This document shows, piece by piece, positions 7,053 through 14,389 of a stretch of DNA of 26,303 nucleotides. A program made the position numbers and the translations under genes. The notes under the pieces are model-generated. The model was not told the DNA's origin and ran no database searches. It saw only the letters and a program-made list of their open reading frames with translations. This stretch comes from an uncultured Treponema sp. (GTDB lineage Bacteria > Spirochaetota > Spirochaetia > Treponematales > Treponemataceae): positions 1 through 26,303 of the forward strand of contig CAKUZR010000020.1 of NCBI GenBank assembly GCA_934718065.1, in the 5' to 3' direction. Within the stretch, counting starts at the first letter, position 1, and each line of letters starts with the position of its first letter.

Positions 7053-8350
7053 GTAAATTTAAGAAAGTAAAGATTGGAGACTTTCTTACAGAACGAGAAG
7101 GTCGTTACAAACCAAATAATGAATCAGTTGCAAATTTAAAACGCCTCGAAAAAATTGATTTTTCTGGAACAGTTCATATTTCTGAAAAACCTTCCAAAAC
7201 AGATATGATTATTGTTCATCCAGGGGATTTAGTTATTTCTGGAATTAATGTTTCTAAAGGTGCAATAACAGTATATAAAGGAGGTGAACCAGTTGCTGCA
7301 ACTATTCATTACTCATCATATATTTTTAATGATTCAATTGTTGATTTAGATTATTTCAAATTCTTTGTAAAAAGTCCGGCTTTTATTGAAACCTTAAAAC
7401 AGCAGGTGAAAGGTGGAATTAAAACAGAAATTAAACCAAAGACTTTTTTGTCATTGGAAATAATACTTCCTGATTTAAAAACTCAGAAAGGAATTGTTAA
7501 AAAGCTTTCTAAAGAATTAGAAACAGTTTTTATTCTTCAAAACGAAATTGAATCTCAAAAAGAATATACAAAGCAGCTTCGCCAAAACATTCTGCAAGCC
7601 GCAATTGAAGGAAAACTCACCGCCGATTTTCGTCAAAAGAATCAACATAACACAAAAAACTCTAAATCTATTAAGAATAGTATTGATAAAAAACTAAGTT
7701 CTTTACCTCCTGTTTCTAAAGATGAAATACCGTTTGAAATACCAGACACATGGAAATGGCTGCGATTAGGAATGATAATAGAATCTGCTCCTCGAAATGG
7801 ATATTCTCCAAAAACAGTTGATTATGAAACTCCAATAAAAACATTAAAACTTGGTGCTGTAACTTCAGGCATTTTTGATTCTTCAGAATGTAAATATATA
7901 AATGAAGAAATTCCACAAGATGCATATTGTTGGTTAAAAAATGGTGATATTCTTATTGAACGAAGCAATTCTCTTGAATATGTAGGAATGACCGCAATTT
8001 ATACTGGAAACGATAAAGAATTCATATATCCAGATTTACTAATGCGTTTTCGTGTTTCAAATGAAGCTTTAACAGAATATGTTCATAAAGCATTGATTGC
8101 ACCATTTAATCGTTTATACTTCATGTCAAAGGCAAAAGGTGCTCAAAAATCAATGCCAAAGATAAATCAAGATTGTGTTATAAACACCTTGATTCCTCTT
8201 CCCGCAATTCCTGAACAAAAGGAAATTGTCGCTCGTGTTGAAAAGCATATGCAAAAACTCTCTGAACTTGAAAACCAAATCCAAAAACGGGAAATATACA
8301 CAAAACAATTAATGCAAAGTATATTAAAAAATGCTTTTGAGGAGAAATAA
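7049..8350 (+). CDS. hsdS: Type I restriction specificity subunit (HsdS)
   Basis: A 433-residue subunit that gives the HsdM/HsdR complex its DNA target. It has the normal two-fold layout: target-recognition domain 1 (about 1-155), a helical conserved spacer with KEYTKQLRQNILQAAIEGKL near 172-191, target-recognition domain 2 (about 225-395, opening IPDTWKWLRLG), and a second helical repeat ending in REIYTKQLMQSILKNAFEEK. The two helical repeats echo each other, as expected for the pseudo-symmetric HsdS fold. Length is usual for a full subunit. The ATG overlaps the KilA-N stop codon. Base composition is AT-rich compared with hsdM. The bipartite target cannot be predicted from sequence alone. 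Confidence 0.93.
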   Translation: MSKFKKVKIGDFLTEREGRYKPNNESVANLKRLEKIDFSGTVHISEKPSKTDMIIVHPGDLVISGINVSKGAITVYKGGEPVAATIHYSSYIFNDSIVDLDYFKFFVKSPAFIETLKQQVKGGIKTEIKPKTFLSLEIILPDLKTQKGIVKKLSKELETVFILQNEIESQKEYTKQLRQNILQAAIEGKLTADFRQKNQHNTKNSKSIKNSIDKKLSSLPPVSKDEIPFEIPDTWKWLRLGMIIESAPRNGYSPKTVDYETPIKTLKLGAVTSGIFDSSECKYINEEIPQDAYCWLKNGDILIERSNSLEYVGMTAIYTGNDKEFIYPDLLMRFRVSNEALTEYVHKALIAPFNRLYFMSKAKGAQKSMPKINQDCVINTLIPLPAIPEQKEIVARVEKHMQKLSELENQIQKREIYTKQLMQSILKNAFEEK

Positions 8351-8639
8351 ATTGTCACACGGAGAAGTTGCTAACGCAAATCGCCCGACGGAGATTTCAA
8401 AAAAGGAGCTAGTTATCGAGAAAAACTCGGAAACTGAAACTAAAATGAGTTATTCTAAATTTTCGAACAACTGAACTATTAAAAATTTTTTAATAGTTCA
8501 AAACGCCGAATTTGCGTTTTAGATGACGTTTCGGGGCGTTGCGGGGTGTCCCCGCTGGAAGGGGGAGCGGACAAGCGACTTGCTTGGGAGCGAGGGGAAG
8601 GCTTTCCCCTCCTAAAAGAAAATAAAGGAGCAAACAAAA
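8351..8639. other. Intergenic block with hairpins between hsdS and rhuM
   Basis: This 289-base gap has no supported gene. It holds an AT-rich inverted repeat (8472-8500), a 7-bp hairpin AAAACGC/GCGTTTT (8500-8506 with 8514-8520), a GC-rich hairpin GCGGGG-TGT-CCCCGC (8541-8555), and GAGGGGAA/TTCCCCTC (8592-8599 with 8604-8611). The GC-rich part looks like a dispersed intergenic repeat, though no second copy is in the window. Confidence 0.65.
8472..8500. repeat. 14-bp perfect inverted repeat downstream of hsdS
   Basis: TGAACTATTAAAAA (8472-8485) and its exact complement (8487-8500) are separated by one base. With the T-run in the centre it is not a standard intrinsic terminator, but it could slow or process the transcript. 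Confidence 0.85.
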
Positions 8640-9641
8640 ATGTCAAACGAACTTGTAAAACAAATATCATATATTCTCTACAGCGAGCCGGAAGAAGATG
8701 TCAAAATCAATGCTGTTATAAACGATGAAACAATCTGGCTTACTCAAAAAGCTATGGCGGAATTGTTTGATTGTTCTACTGATAATATTGGTTTGCATTT
8801 AAAGAATATTTTTTTAGCTGGAGAACTTGTAAAAGATTCAGTTACCGAGGAATTCTCGGCAACTGCTAGCGATGGTAAAAACTACAAAATGAACTTTTAC
8901 AATCTTGATGCAATTATATCAGTCGGCTATCGGGTTAATTCTGCAAAGGCTACAAAATTTAGAATCTGGGCAACAGGTATCTTAAAGGAATATATCAAGA
9001 AAGGTTTTGTGCTTGATGATGAGCGATTAAAGCAGGGCGAAACTGTATTTGGAAAAGATTATTTCCGCGAGCTTTTGGAACGGGTTCGCTCTATTCGTTC
9101 AAGCGAGCGGCGAATCTGGCAGCAGATTACTGATATTTTTGCTGAATGTTCTATTGACTATGACCGCAATTCTGAAACTACAAAGCAGTTTTATGCGACT
9201 GTTCAGAATAAGTTTCATTATGCAATTACCGGGCAGACTGCCGCAGAAATTGTATATGACAAGGCTGACCATACGAAAGAGCACATGGGACTAACAACAT
9301 GGAAAAATTCGCCTGCTGGTCGCGTTCTTAAAAGTGATGTAAATATTGCAAAAAACTATCTTTCAGAAAAGCAAATCCGCCAGCTGGAGCGTGCTGTGAG
9401 CGGTTATTTTGACTATATTGAAGATTTGATTGAACGTGAAATCCCATTTAATATGAAACAGTTTGCAGCCAGCGTAAACGAATTTCTTGAGTTCCGCAAA
9501 TATGACATTCTTGAAGGAAACGGAAGAATTTCTAGAAATGATGCAGATAATAAGGCTTTTGCCGAATATGAGATTTTCAACAGAACTCAAAAAATAGATT
9601 CTGATTTTGATAAGATGATAAGAAAAATTGAGAAAAAATAG
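8640..9641 (+). CDS. RhuM-family protein
   Basis: A 333-residue member of the Virulence_RhuM family. The N-terminal part carries the family's DNA-binding-like segment IWLTQKAMAELFDCS (about 32-46) followed by LHLKNIFLAGEL; GYRVNSAKATKFRIWAT (about 101-117) is the other hallmark. The C-terminal half is helical and highly charged. The original RhuM is a Salmonella pathogenicity-island protein of unknown mechanism, and homologues commonly sit next to type I restriction genes. It has GGAG 9-10 bases before ATG and is followed by hsdM after 13 bases, so the two are probably co-transcribed. A role in modulating restriction is an inference from context. Confidence 0.9.
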   Translation: MSNELVKQISYILYSEPEEDVKINAVINDETIWLTQKAMAELFDCSTDNIGLHLKNIFLAGELVKDSVTEEFSATASDGKNYKMNFYNLDAIISVGYRVNSAKATKFRIWATGILKEYIKKGFVLDDERLKQGETVFGKDYFRELLERVRSIRSSERRIWQQITDIFAECSIDYDRNSETTKQFYATVQNKFHYAITGQTAAEIVYDKADHTKEHMGLTTWKNSPAGRVLKSDVNIAKNYLSEKQIRQLERAVSGYFDYIEDLIEREIPFNMKQFAASVNEFLEFRKYDILEGNGRISRNDADNKAFAEYEIFNRTQKIDSDFDKMIRKIEKK

Positions 9642-9654
9642 GAGACAAACAAAA

Positions 9655-11118
9655 ATGCCAAACATATCAGGAATCATAAAATCTTTGCAGAACATTATGC
9701 GCAAGGACCAGGGCGTTTCCGGCGACGCGCAGCGCATTGAGCAGCTGGGATGGATGATTACGCTCAAAATTCTTGATGACAAGGATGCGGAGATGGAGCT
9801 TTTGAGCGATGATTATGTTTCTGTGATTCCTGAAAAGTTGCGGTGGCGTTCATGGGCTGGTGACAGCGAGGGCATTACCGGCGACGCTATGAAGGAGTTC
9901 GTGGACGGCGAGCTTTTTCCGGGCTTGCAGAATCTTGATGTTTCTGATGGCAGCGACCTGTCTGACGACAGTCATGGCGGCGTAAACAGGCGCGCGGTTC
10001 TTGTGCGTGATATTTTTGCAGGCACCAACAACTACATGAAAAACGGCACGATTATCCGCCAGGTTGTGAACAAGCTGAATGAGATTGATTTTAACGCCAG
10101 CGAGGACCGGCACACATTCGGCGATATTTACGAAAGTCTTTTGCGCGATTTGCAGAGTGCCGGCAACTATGGAGAGTTTTATACTCCGCGGGCAGTTACA
10201 GAAATCATGACGGAGATTATCAATCCCCGCCTTGGAGAAAAGGTTTTAGATCCAGCCTGCGGAACCGGCGGATTTTTGACGAGCGCGATTGAAAATATCA
10301 GAAAGCAGGATGTTCATTCTGTTGAAGATCTGAAGACTCTTGAAAGTACGATTCGCGGCCAGGAGCTTAAGCCGCTTCCTTTTATGCTTTGCGTTACAAA
10401 TCTGATTCTTCATGATATTGAAGTTCCGAATGTCATAAACGGCGACAGCTTGAACCGAGAGTACACAAGCATTGGCGCAAAAGACAGGGTTGATGTGATT
10501 CTTGCTAATCCGCCTTTTGGCGCGAGTGTAAGCGACGGCGTTGAGACTAATTATCCGGCTCAGTTCCGTACTACAGAAAGCGCCGATTTGTTTTTGCTTT
10601 TGATGATTCGCTGTCTCCGTGATGGCGGACGCGCCGCAATTGTTCTGCCTGACGGTTCTCTGACAGGCGACGGCGTAAAGCAGAGAATCCGCGAGGAGTT
10701 TTTGAAGCAGTGCAATGTTCATACTATCGTGCGGCTGCCGAACTCTGTCTTTCAGCCTTATGCTTCAGTTGCGACAAATCTTTTGTTTTTTACGAAAGGC
10801 GAGCCAACAAAAGAAATCTGGTATTGGGAACATAAACTGCCGGAAGGTCAGAAATCTTATTCTAAAACAAGGCCGATTCAAAAGGCTGAGTTTGCTTCGC
10901 TAAAAGAATGGTGGAGCAACCGTGCTGAAAACGAGCAGACCTGGCGGGTTCCTGTTGAGCGCATTGCTGAAAACGGCTGGAATCTTGATATAAAAAATCC
11001 GTTTGTAAAGGAAGAGAAATCTGCCCATACTACGGCTGAACTGCTGGATATGCTGAGCGCGTCGTTTAAGAAGAGCGATGCGCTGGTTGCAGAGTTACGG
11101 GATTGCCTGGCACAATGA
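9655..11118 (+). CDS. hsdM: Type I DNA methyltransferase subunit (HsdM)
   Basis: A 487-residue N6-adenine methyltransferase that modifies the target chosen by HsdS. An N-terminal HsdM_N-type helical domain (about 1-140) precedes the N6_Mtase domain. SAM-binding motif I is DPACGTGGF (199-207) and catalytic motif IV is NPPFG (285-289). ATG 9655 is chosen over the in-frame ATG at 9628 because GGAGA lies just before it and the earlier start would overlap rhuM. Codon and base composition are richer in GC than hsdS and rhuM and closer to hsdR. The R-S-M order, with the methylase last and accessory genes between, is notable because restriction could be expressed before modification unless controlled. 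Confidence 0.96.
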   Translation: MPNISGIIKSLQNIMRKDQGVSGDAQRIEQLGWMITLKILDDKDAEMELLSDDYVSVIPEKLRWRSWAGDSEGITGDAMKEFVDGELFPGLQNLDVSDGSDLSDDSHGGVNRRAVLVRDIFAGTNNYMKNGTIIRQVVNKLNEIDFNASEDRHTFGDIYESLLRDLQSAGNYGEFYTPRAVTEIMTEIINPRLGEKVLDPACGTGGFLTSAIENIRKQDVHSVEDLKTLESTIRGQELKPLPFMLCVTNLILHDIEVPNVINGDSLNREYTSIGAKDRVDVILANPPFGASVSDGVETNYPAQFRTTESADLFLLLMIRCLRDGGRAAIVLPDGSLTGDGVKQRIREEFLKQCNVHTIVRLPNSVFQPYASVATNLLFFTKGEPTKEIWYWEHKLPEGQKSYSKTRPIQKAEFASLKEWWSNRAENEQTWRVPVERIAENGWNLDIKNPFVKEEKSAHTTAELLDMLSASFKKSDALVAELRDCLAQ

Positions 11119-11216
11119 CGCACAAGACTTCTGAATCAAAACACAATTCATCCGATTTCATGTTACGACAATGAAATCTATGTAAAACCGACTTTGAAAA
11201 ATCTCCAAAAAATTTT

Positions 11217-11294
11217 CGCCTAAAGGGTATACCCTTTAGGCGGTTGACAAAACCGCCTAAAAAACTTTTCTTTGCTTCGCTTGAAAAGTTTTTT
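11217..11294 (+). promoter_or_regulatory. Three overlapping hairpins in leader of small peptide gene
   Basis: Hairpin A is a perfect 26-bp palindrome (11217-11242, half-site CGCCTAAAGGGTA). Hairpin B pairs TTTAGGCGGTT (11235-11245) with 11251-11261 and shares eight bases with A, so the two exclude each other. Hairpin C pairs AAAAAACTTTTC (11259-11270) with 11283-11294, ending in six T. It overlaps B by three bases and stands 21 bases before the start codon. The arrangement resembles an attenuator, but no ligand or leader peptide is evident. Confidence 0.6.
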
Positions 11295-11315
11295 ACATAT
11301 TTATGGGGGATTTTT

Positions 11316-11527
11316 ATGAACGAATTAGCTGAACTTCTTGACGATGATAAAAAAAAAAAGTAGTTAAAAACACTGGTTTAGTAGGTGGTCCTGCAGCTGC
11401 AGGAGCTGTTGTTGGTACTTTTATATGTCCAGGTTTTGGCTCTGCTATTGGAGCTGCAGTAGGTGGTATTGTGGGTGGAACTTCTCTAATTGTAAAAACT
11501 GTAAAAAACAAATTAAAAGATAAATAA
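11316..11527 (+). CDS. Small glycine-zipper, bacteriocin-like peptide (needs -1 frameshift at A11)
   Basis: GGGGGA (11305-11310) precedes ATG 11316, which opens MNELAELLDDDKKKK and then stops at TAG 11361. The run of eleven A (11349-11359) immediately before is a slippery site. A -1 shift continues into VVKNTGLVGG and then a segment rich in GxxxG motifs (GAVVG, GSAIG, GAAVGGIVGG), ending in the basic tail KTVKNKLKDK at 11527, about 70 residues in all. The product would have one membrane-spanning glycine-zipper helix and one cysteine, resembling class II bacteriocins; LVGG could be a double-glycine leader site. No exporter or immunity gene is recognised nearby. It may be expressed by transcriptional or ribosomal slippage, be a pseudogene, or reflect a homopolymer sequencing error. 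Confidence 0.55.
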
Positions 11528-11540
11528 AATATAGCAATGA

Positions 11541-11578
11541 AAATATAGCCAGTTTTTTGAACTGGCTATATTTTTATA
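11541..11578 (+). terminator. Intrinsic terminator after the small peptide gene
   Basis: AAATATAGCCAGTT (11541-11554) pairs perfectly with 11560-11573 around loop TTTTG, followed by T-rich sequence. This is the clearest terminator in the window. The stem could also act in the reverse direction. Confidence 0.88.
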
Positions 11579-11595
11579 ATGCAGCTTAATTTTTA

Positions 11596-11623
11596 TTGGA
11601 AAATCCGCGGAATCTGTGTTAAT
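11596..11623 (+). promoter_or_regulatory. Possible LysR-gene promoter
   Basis: TTGGAA (11596-11601) and an extended -10, TG at 11615-11616 with GTTAAT at 11618-11623, are spaced by 16 bp. They would start transcription almost at the ATG. The match is moderate. Confidence 0.3.
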
Positions 11624-11631
11624 CTTTCTGC

Positions 11632-12504
11632 ATGGTGGAAATGTATGTGCTGAACGAGCTTGCGGCGTTTGCTAAGTACGGGACGCTTACGGCTGTGGCG
11701 GAAAAACTTGCGGTTTCGCAGCCGGCGCTCAGCCGTTCGATGAAGAAGCTGGAAAATGATTTGGGCGTGAAACTTTTTGACCGCACAAAGAACAAAATCA
11801 CTTTGAATGCAAACGGAAAGGCGGCGGCGGAGCTTGCAAAGAAAGTTATTGAGGCGGAAAAAAACTTTGAGGAAAAAGTTGTTGAGTACGAGATGAAGCA
11901 CCGCGTGTTCAGTTTTGGTTCGGTTGCGCCTATGCCGATTATGGAGCTTGGCCCGATTATTTCGCAGGTTTTTATGGGAATGACGGTGAAGCACGAGCTT
12001 TCTAGCAGCGAGAAGGAGCTTTACAGGAAACTTGATTCCGGCGCGTTCAGAATGATTGTTACAACGAAGCCTCCGAAAGACGCGGAAAAATATTCATTTC
12101 ACAGGCTTTTTGAGGAGGATTTGTACGCGCTTCTTCCGAAAAACCACCGGCTTGCGGACAAAAAAGAGGCTTCCATAAAAGAATTTGACGGCGAAAAATT
12201 TCTTGTTCACAGCAAAATCGGTTTTTGGTACGACATAAAAAAGAATCTTATTCCCAAGGCGGAATTTTTTGACCAGAATGATTTGGATGCCTTGAAAAAA
12301 CTTGTTTCTCTTTCAGACATTCCGGCGTTCGCGACAAATTTTTCAAGCCATAGATACAAAGTCCCTGAAAACCGCGTTATGGTGCATTTTACCGACCCTG
12401 AGCTGAACGTAATGTTCTACTGCGTCTGCCTGAAACGCAACGAGCCTGAATTTGCCGCTCTTTTTTCTCAGATTGACTTGATTTATGGAAAACAATCACT
12501 ATAA
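11632..12504 (+). CDS. LysR-family transcriptional regulator
   Basis: A 290-residue regulator with an N-terminal winged helix-turn-helix (about residues 5-64; LTAVAEKLAVSQPALSRSMKKLENDLGVKLFDR is recognisable in two halves, TAVAEKLAVSQPALSRS and LGVKLFDR), a linker helix, and a substrate-binding-like effector domain from about 90. Length is normal for the family. No Shine-Dalgarno precedes ATG 11632; ATG 11641 is an alternative with GGTGG before it. It lies upstream of, and on the same strand as, the aldo/keto reductase and flavodoxin genes. LysR genes linked to such redox genes often control them, but usually divergently, so the target is uncertain. The effector is unknown. Confidence 0.93.
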   Translation: MVEMYVLNELAAFAKYGTLTAVAEKLAVSQPALSRSMKKLENDLGVKLFDRTKNKITLNANGKAAAELAKKVIEAEKNFEEKVVEYEMKHRVFSFGSVAPMPIMELGPIISQVFMGMTVKHELSSSEKELYRKLDSGAFRMIVTTKPPKDAEKYSFHRLFEEDLYALLPKNHRLADKKEASIKEFDGEKFLVHSKIGFWYDIKKNLIPKAEFFDQNDLDALKKLVSLSDIPAFATNFSSHRYKVPENRVMVHFTDPELNVMFYCVCLKRNEPEFAALFSQIDLIYGKQSL

Positions 12505-12571
12505 CTAAAACTTATACTGGCTAAAAAAATCTTCTATTTTATTTATTTTTATTCCTCTGATATTTTATTTG

Positions 12572-12705
12572 TAACGGTGCGTTAGCGCTGGTAGGGGCGC
12601 GCCTGGCGCGTTGCGGCTGTGAAGCAGACGCAATGGAGGCGAAGGCCGTAACCCCGGACATAGCGACCGCGGTTGAGCGGAGCGAAAGCGCGGAAACGCC
12701 CTTGT
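12572..12705. repeat. GC-rich intergenic block, probable dispersed repeat
   Basis: This 134-base stretch is much richer in G and C than its surroundings and contains nested short inverted repeats, such as GGCGCGCC (12597-12604) and the CCGCG/CGCGG pair near 12667-12692. It encodes nothing convincing and ends just before the ribosome site of the reductase gene. The look is that of a repetitive intergenic element, but only a genome search could show this. Confidence 0.45.
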
Positions 12706-12723
12706 GATTTTCTGGAGGATTTT

Positions 12724-13587
12724 ATGGATTTTGTTGCTTTGAACAATGGTGTGAAGATGCCTCGGCTGGGGTTTGGGGTTTTTCAGGTGCCGGACGGAAA
12801 TGTTACGGAGCAGGCGGTTTATGATGCGATTTGTTCGGGCTACCGGCTGATTGACACGGCGGCGGCTTATCAGAATGAGGAGGCGGTTGGCAAGGCTGTT
12901 TCGCGTGCGGTTTCTGAAGGGCTTGTGAAGCGTGAGGAGCTGTTCATTACGACAAAGCTTTGGGTTCAGGATTACGGCTACGAGAATACGAAAAAGGCTT
13001 TTGAAAAGTCGGTGAAGGCGCTTGGACTTGAGTATCTGGATTTGTATCTTTTTCATCAGCCGTTCGGCGATTACTACAGTTCTTACCGTGCGATGGTGGA
13101 TTTGTACAAGGAAGGAAAAATTCGCGCGGTGGGCGTGAGCAATATGTATCCGGACAGGCTCTGCGATTTGTGCGAGAATTTTGAGGTTTTGCCGGCGGTG
13201 AACCAGGTTGAGCTGCATCCGTTTTTTCAGCAGGAGAAGGCTCTTGAAACGATGAAAAATTACGGCGTTGTGCCTGAGGCTTGGGGGCCGTTTGCGGAAG
13301 GTAAGCACGGAATTTTTACAAATCCTGTTCTGGCTGAAATTGCGGCGAAGCACGGAAAAACGGTTGGCCAGGTTGTTCTGCGGTGGAACATTCAGCGCGG
13401 CGTTGTTGTGATTCCGAAGTCGGTGCATAAGAACAGAATGGAAGAAAATATCGCGGTTTGGGATTTTTCGCTTGACGGCGATGATATGAAAAAAATTGCC
13501 ACGCTCGACATTGGGCACAGCGAAATTGTGAACCACTCTGATCCAGCGTTTGTAAAGATGATAAATACCTGGAAAATCCACGAGTAG
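12724..13587 (+). CDS. Aldo/keto reductase
   Basis: A 287-residue NADPH-dependent aldo/keto reductase of the 2,5-diketo-D-gluconate reductase-like group, acting on small carbonyl compounds in the cytoplasm. The catalytic tetrad is complete: D44 (RLIDTAAAY), Y49, K78 (ITTKLW) and H111 (YLFHQPF). The TIM-barrel C-terminal part contains VVIPKSVHKNRMEENI, the cofactor phosphate-binding segment. ATG 12724 is chosen over an upstream in-frame ATG because GGAGG lies at 12714-12718 and the homologous start MDFVALNNGVKMP is typical. It is followed by the exported flavodoxin after 25 bases and probably shares a transcript with it. The true substrate cannot be told from sequence. Confidence 0.95.
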   Translation: MDFVALNNGVKMPRLGFGVFQVPDGNVTEQAVYDAICSGYRLIDTAAAYQNEEAVGKAVSRAVSEGLVKREELFITTKLWVQDYGYENTKKAFEKSVKALGLEYLDLYLFHQPFGDYYSSYRAMVDLYKEGKIRAVGVSNMYPDRLCDLCENFEVLPAVNQVELHPFFQQEKALETMKNYGVVPEAWGPFAEGKHGIFTNPVLAEIAAKHGKTVGQVVLRWNIQRGVVVIPKSVHKNRMEENIAVWDFSLDGDDMKKIATLDIGHSEIVNHSDPAFVKMINTWKIHE

Positions 13588-13612
13588 ATTTTGATTTTTT
13601 ATGGGAGGAAAT

Positions 13613-14251
13613 ATGAAAAATATTTTGTCTGGTCTGGCTTTTTTGGGAGCGGCGATGGCTCTTTCTTGCACATCGGCGTTTGCGGATTCAAATAATTCAA
13701 AGGAAAACAAGGGCGGCTCGAAAATTCTTGTGGCGTACTATTCTGACACTAGAACGACTGAGGCTGTCGCGGAAAAAATCGCGGCTTATCTTGGGGCGGA
13801 TTTGCTGAAAATTGAAAGCGAAGTTCCGTACTCAAGCGCGGATTTGAACTATGGAAACAGGAGCAGCCGGGTTTGCAGGGAGCATGACGAAATTTTCGGC
13901 GGAAAGGGAAACGGCCAGGCGACTGCGGAAGATATGAAAAAAGTTGACTCGAAAGTTGCATCTTCTTCGGTGGTAGACCTTAGCGGCTACGACACGGTTT
14001 TTGTTGGCTATCCAATCTGGTGGGGAATGGCGGCGTGGCCTGTGAACGGCTTTGTGACTCAGAATGATTTGAGCGGAAAAACTGTCGTTCCGTTCTGCAC
14101 TTCGGTAAGCTCCGGGCTTGGAAAAAGCGACAAAGTTCTGCGCGATGTTGCGGGCGGAACAGGAAACTGGCTTGACGGAAAAAGATTTGGAACAAGGGCT
14201 GGCGAGCAGGAAGTGCGCTCATGGGTTGATTCAACAGGAATAAAAAGATAG
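13613..14251 (+). CDS. Exported flavodoxin-like protein
   Basis: A 212-residue protein with a Sec signal (about 1-26, cleavage after AFA likely; the ALSC stretch at 17-20 could also serve as a relaxed spirochaetal lipobox) and a flavodoxin domain of the Flavodoxin_4 type. The FMN phosphate-loop region is KILVAYYSDTRTTEAVAE (about 42-59), and DTVFVGYPIWWG (about 127-138) supplies the flavin-stacking aromatics. GGGAGG with a 6-base spacer fixes ATG 13613 rather than the in-frame ATG at 13601. It should act as an electron carrier or quinone/flavin reductase outside the cytoplasmic membrane, which is unusual for flavodoxins. A second paralogue lies at 15538-16146. Confidence 0.9.
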   Translation: MKNILSGLAFLGAAMALSCTSAFADSNNSKENKGGSKILVAYYSDTRTTEAVAEKIAAYLGADLLKIESEVPYSSADLNYGNRSSRVCREHDEIFGGKGNGQATAEDMKKVDSKVASSSVVDLSGYDTVFVGYPIWWGMAAWPVNGFVTQNDLSGKTVVPFCTSVSSGLGKSDKVLRDVAGGTGNWLDGKRFGTRAGEQEVRSWVDSTGIKR

Positions 14252-14265
14252 AAACGGTTTTTTCC

Positions 14266-14297
14266 GGGCTGGAAAGCTGGCGGGCTGAAAAGCTGGC
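14266..14297. repeat. 16-bp tandem repeat, two copies
   Basis: GGGCTGGAAAGCTGGC (14266-14281) and GGGCTGAAAAGCTGGC (14282-14297) differ at one base. It sits in the 138-base gap between flavodoxin and esterase genes; no function is evident. Confidence 0.85.
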
Positions 14298-14389
14298 GGG
14301 AGTTGAACTTGGCTGAGTGAAAGTTTGTTGAACGGCTGAATTGATGTCCGGCTGAAAATTGATTCAAAATTTGAAAAAGGCGGCGTTTT

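Noticed and set aside
9628..9654. Earlier in-frame ATG for hsdM
   Set aside because: It would overlap the rhuM gene, whereas ATG 9655 has GGAGA at the right distance and the usual HsdM beginning.
11314..11511. 65-codon minus-strand frame rich in proline and alanine
   Set aside because: It is antisense to the glycine-zipper peptide gene; GC-rich glycine codons read backwards give proline and alanine.
12597..12720. tRNA or small structured RNA gene
   Set aside because: The GC-rich block has short inverted repeats but no cloverleaf, T-loop consensus or CCA end.
12565..13710. 381-codon open frame on the minus strand
   Set aside because: It is the antisense shadow of the aldo/keto reductase gene; the predicted protein is very basic, low in complexity and matches no family, and it has no ribosome site.
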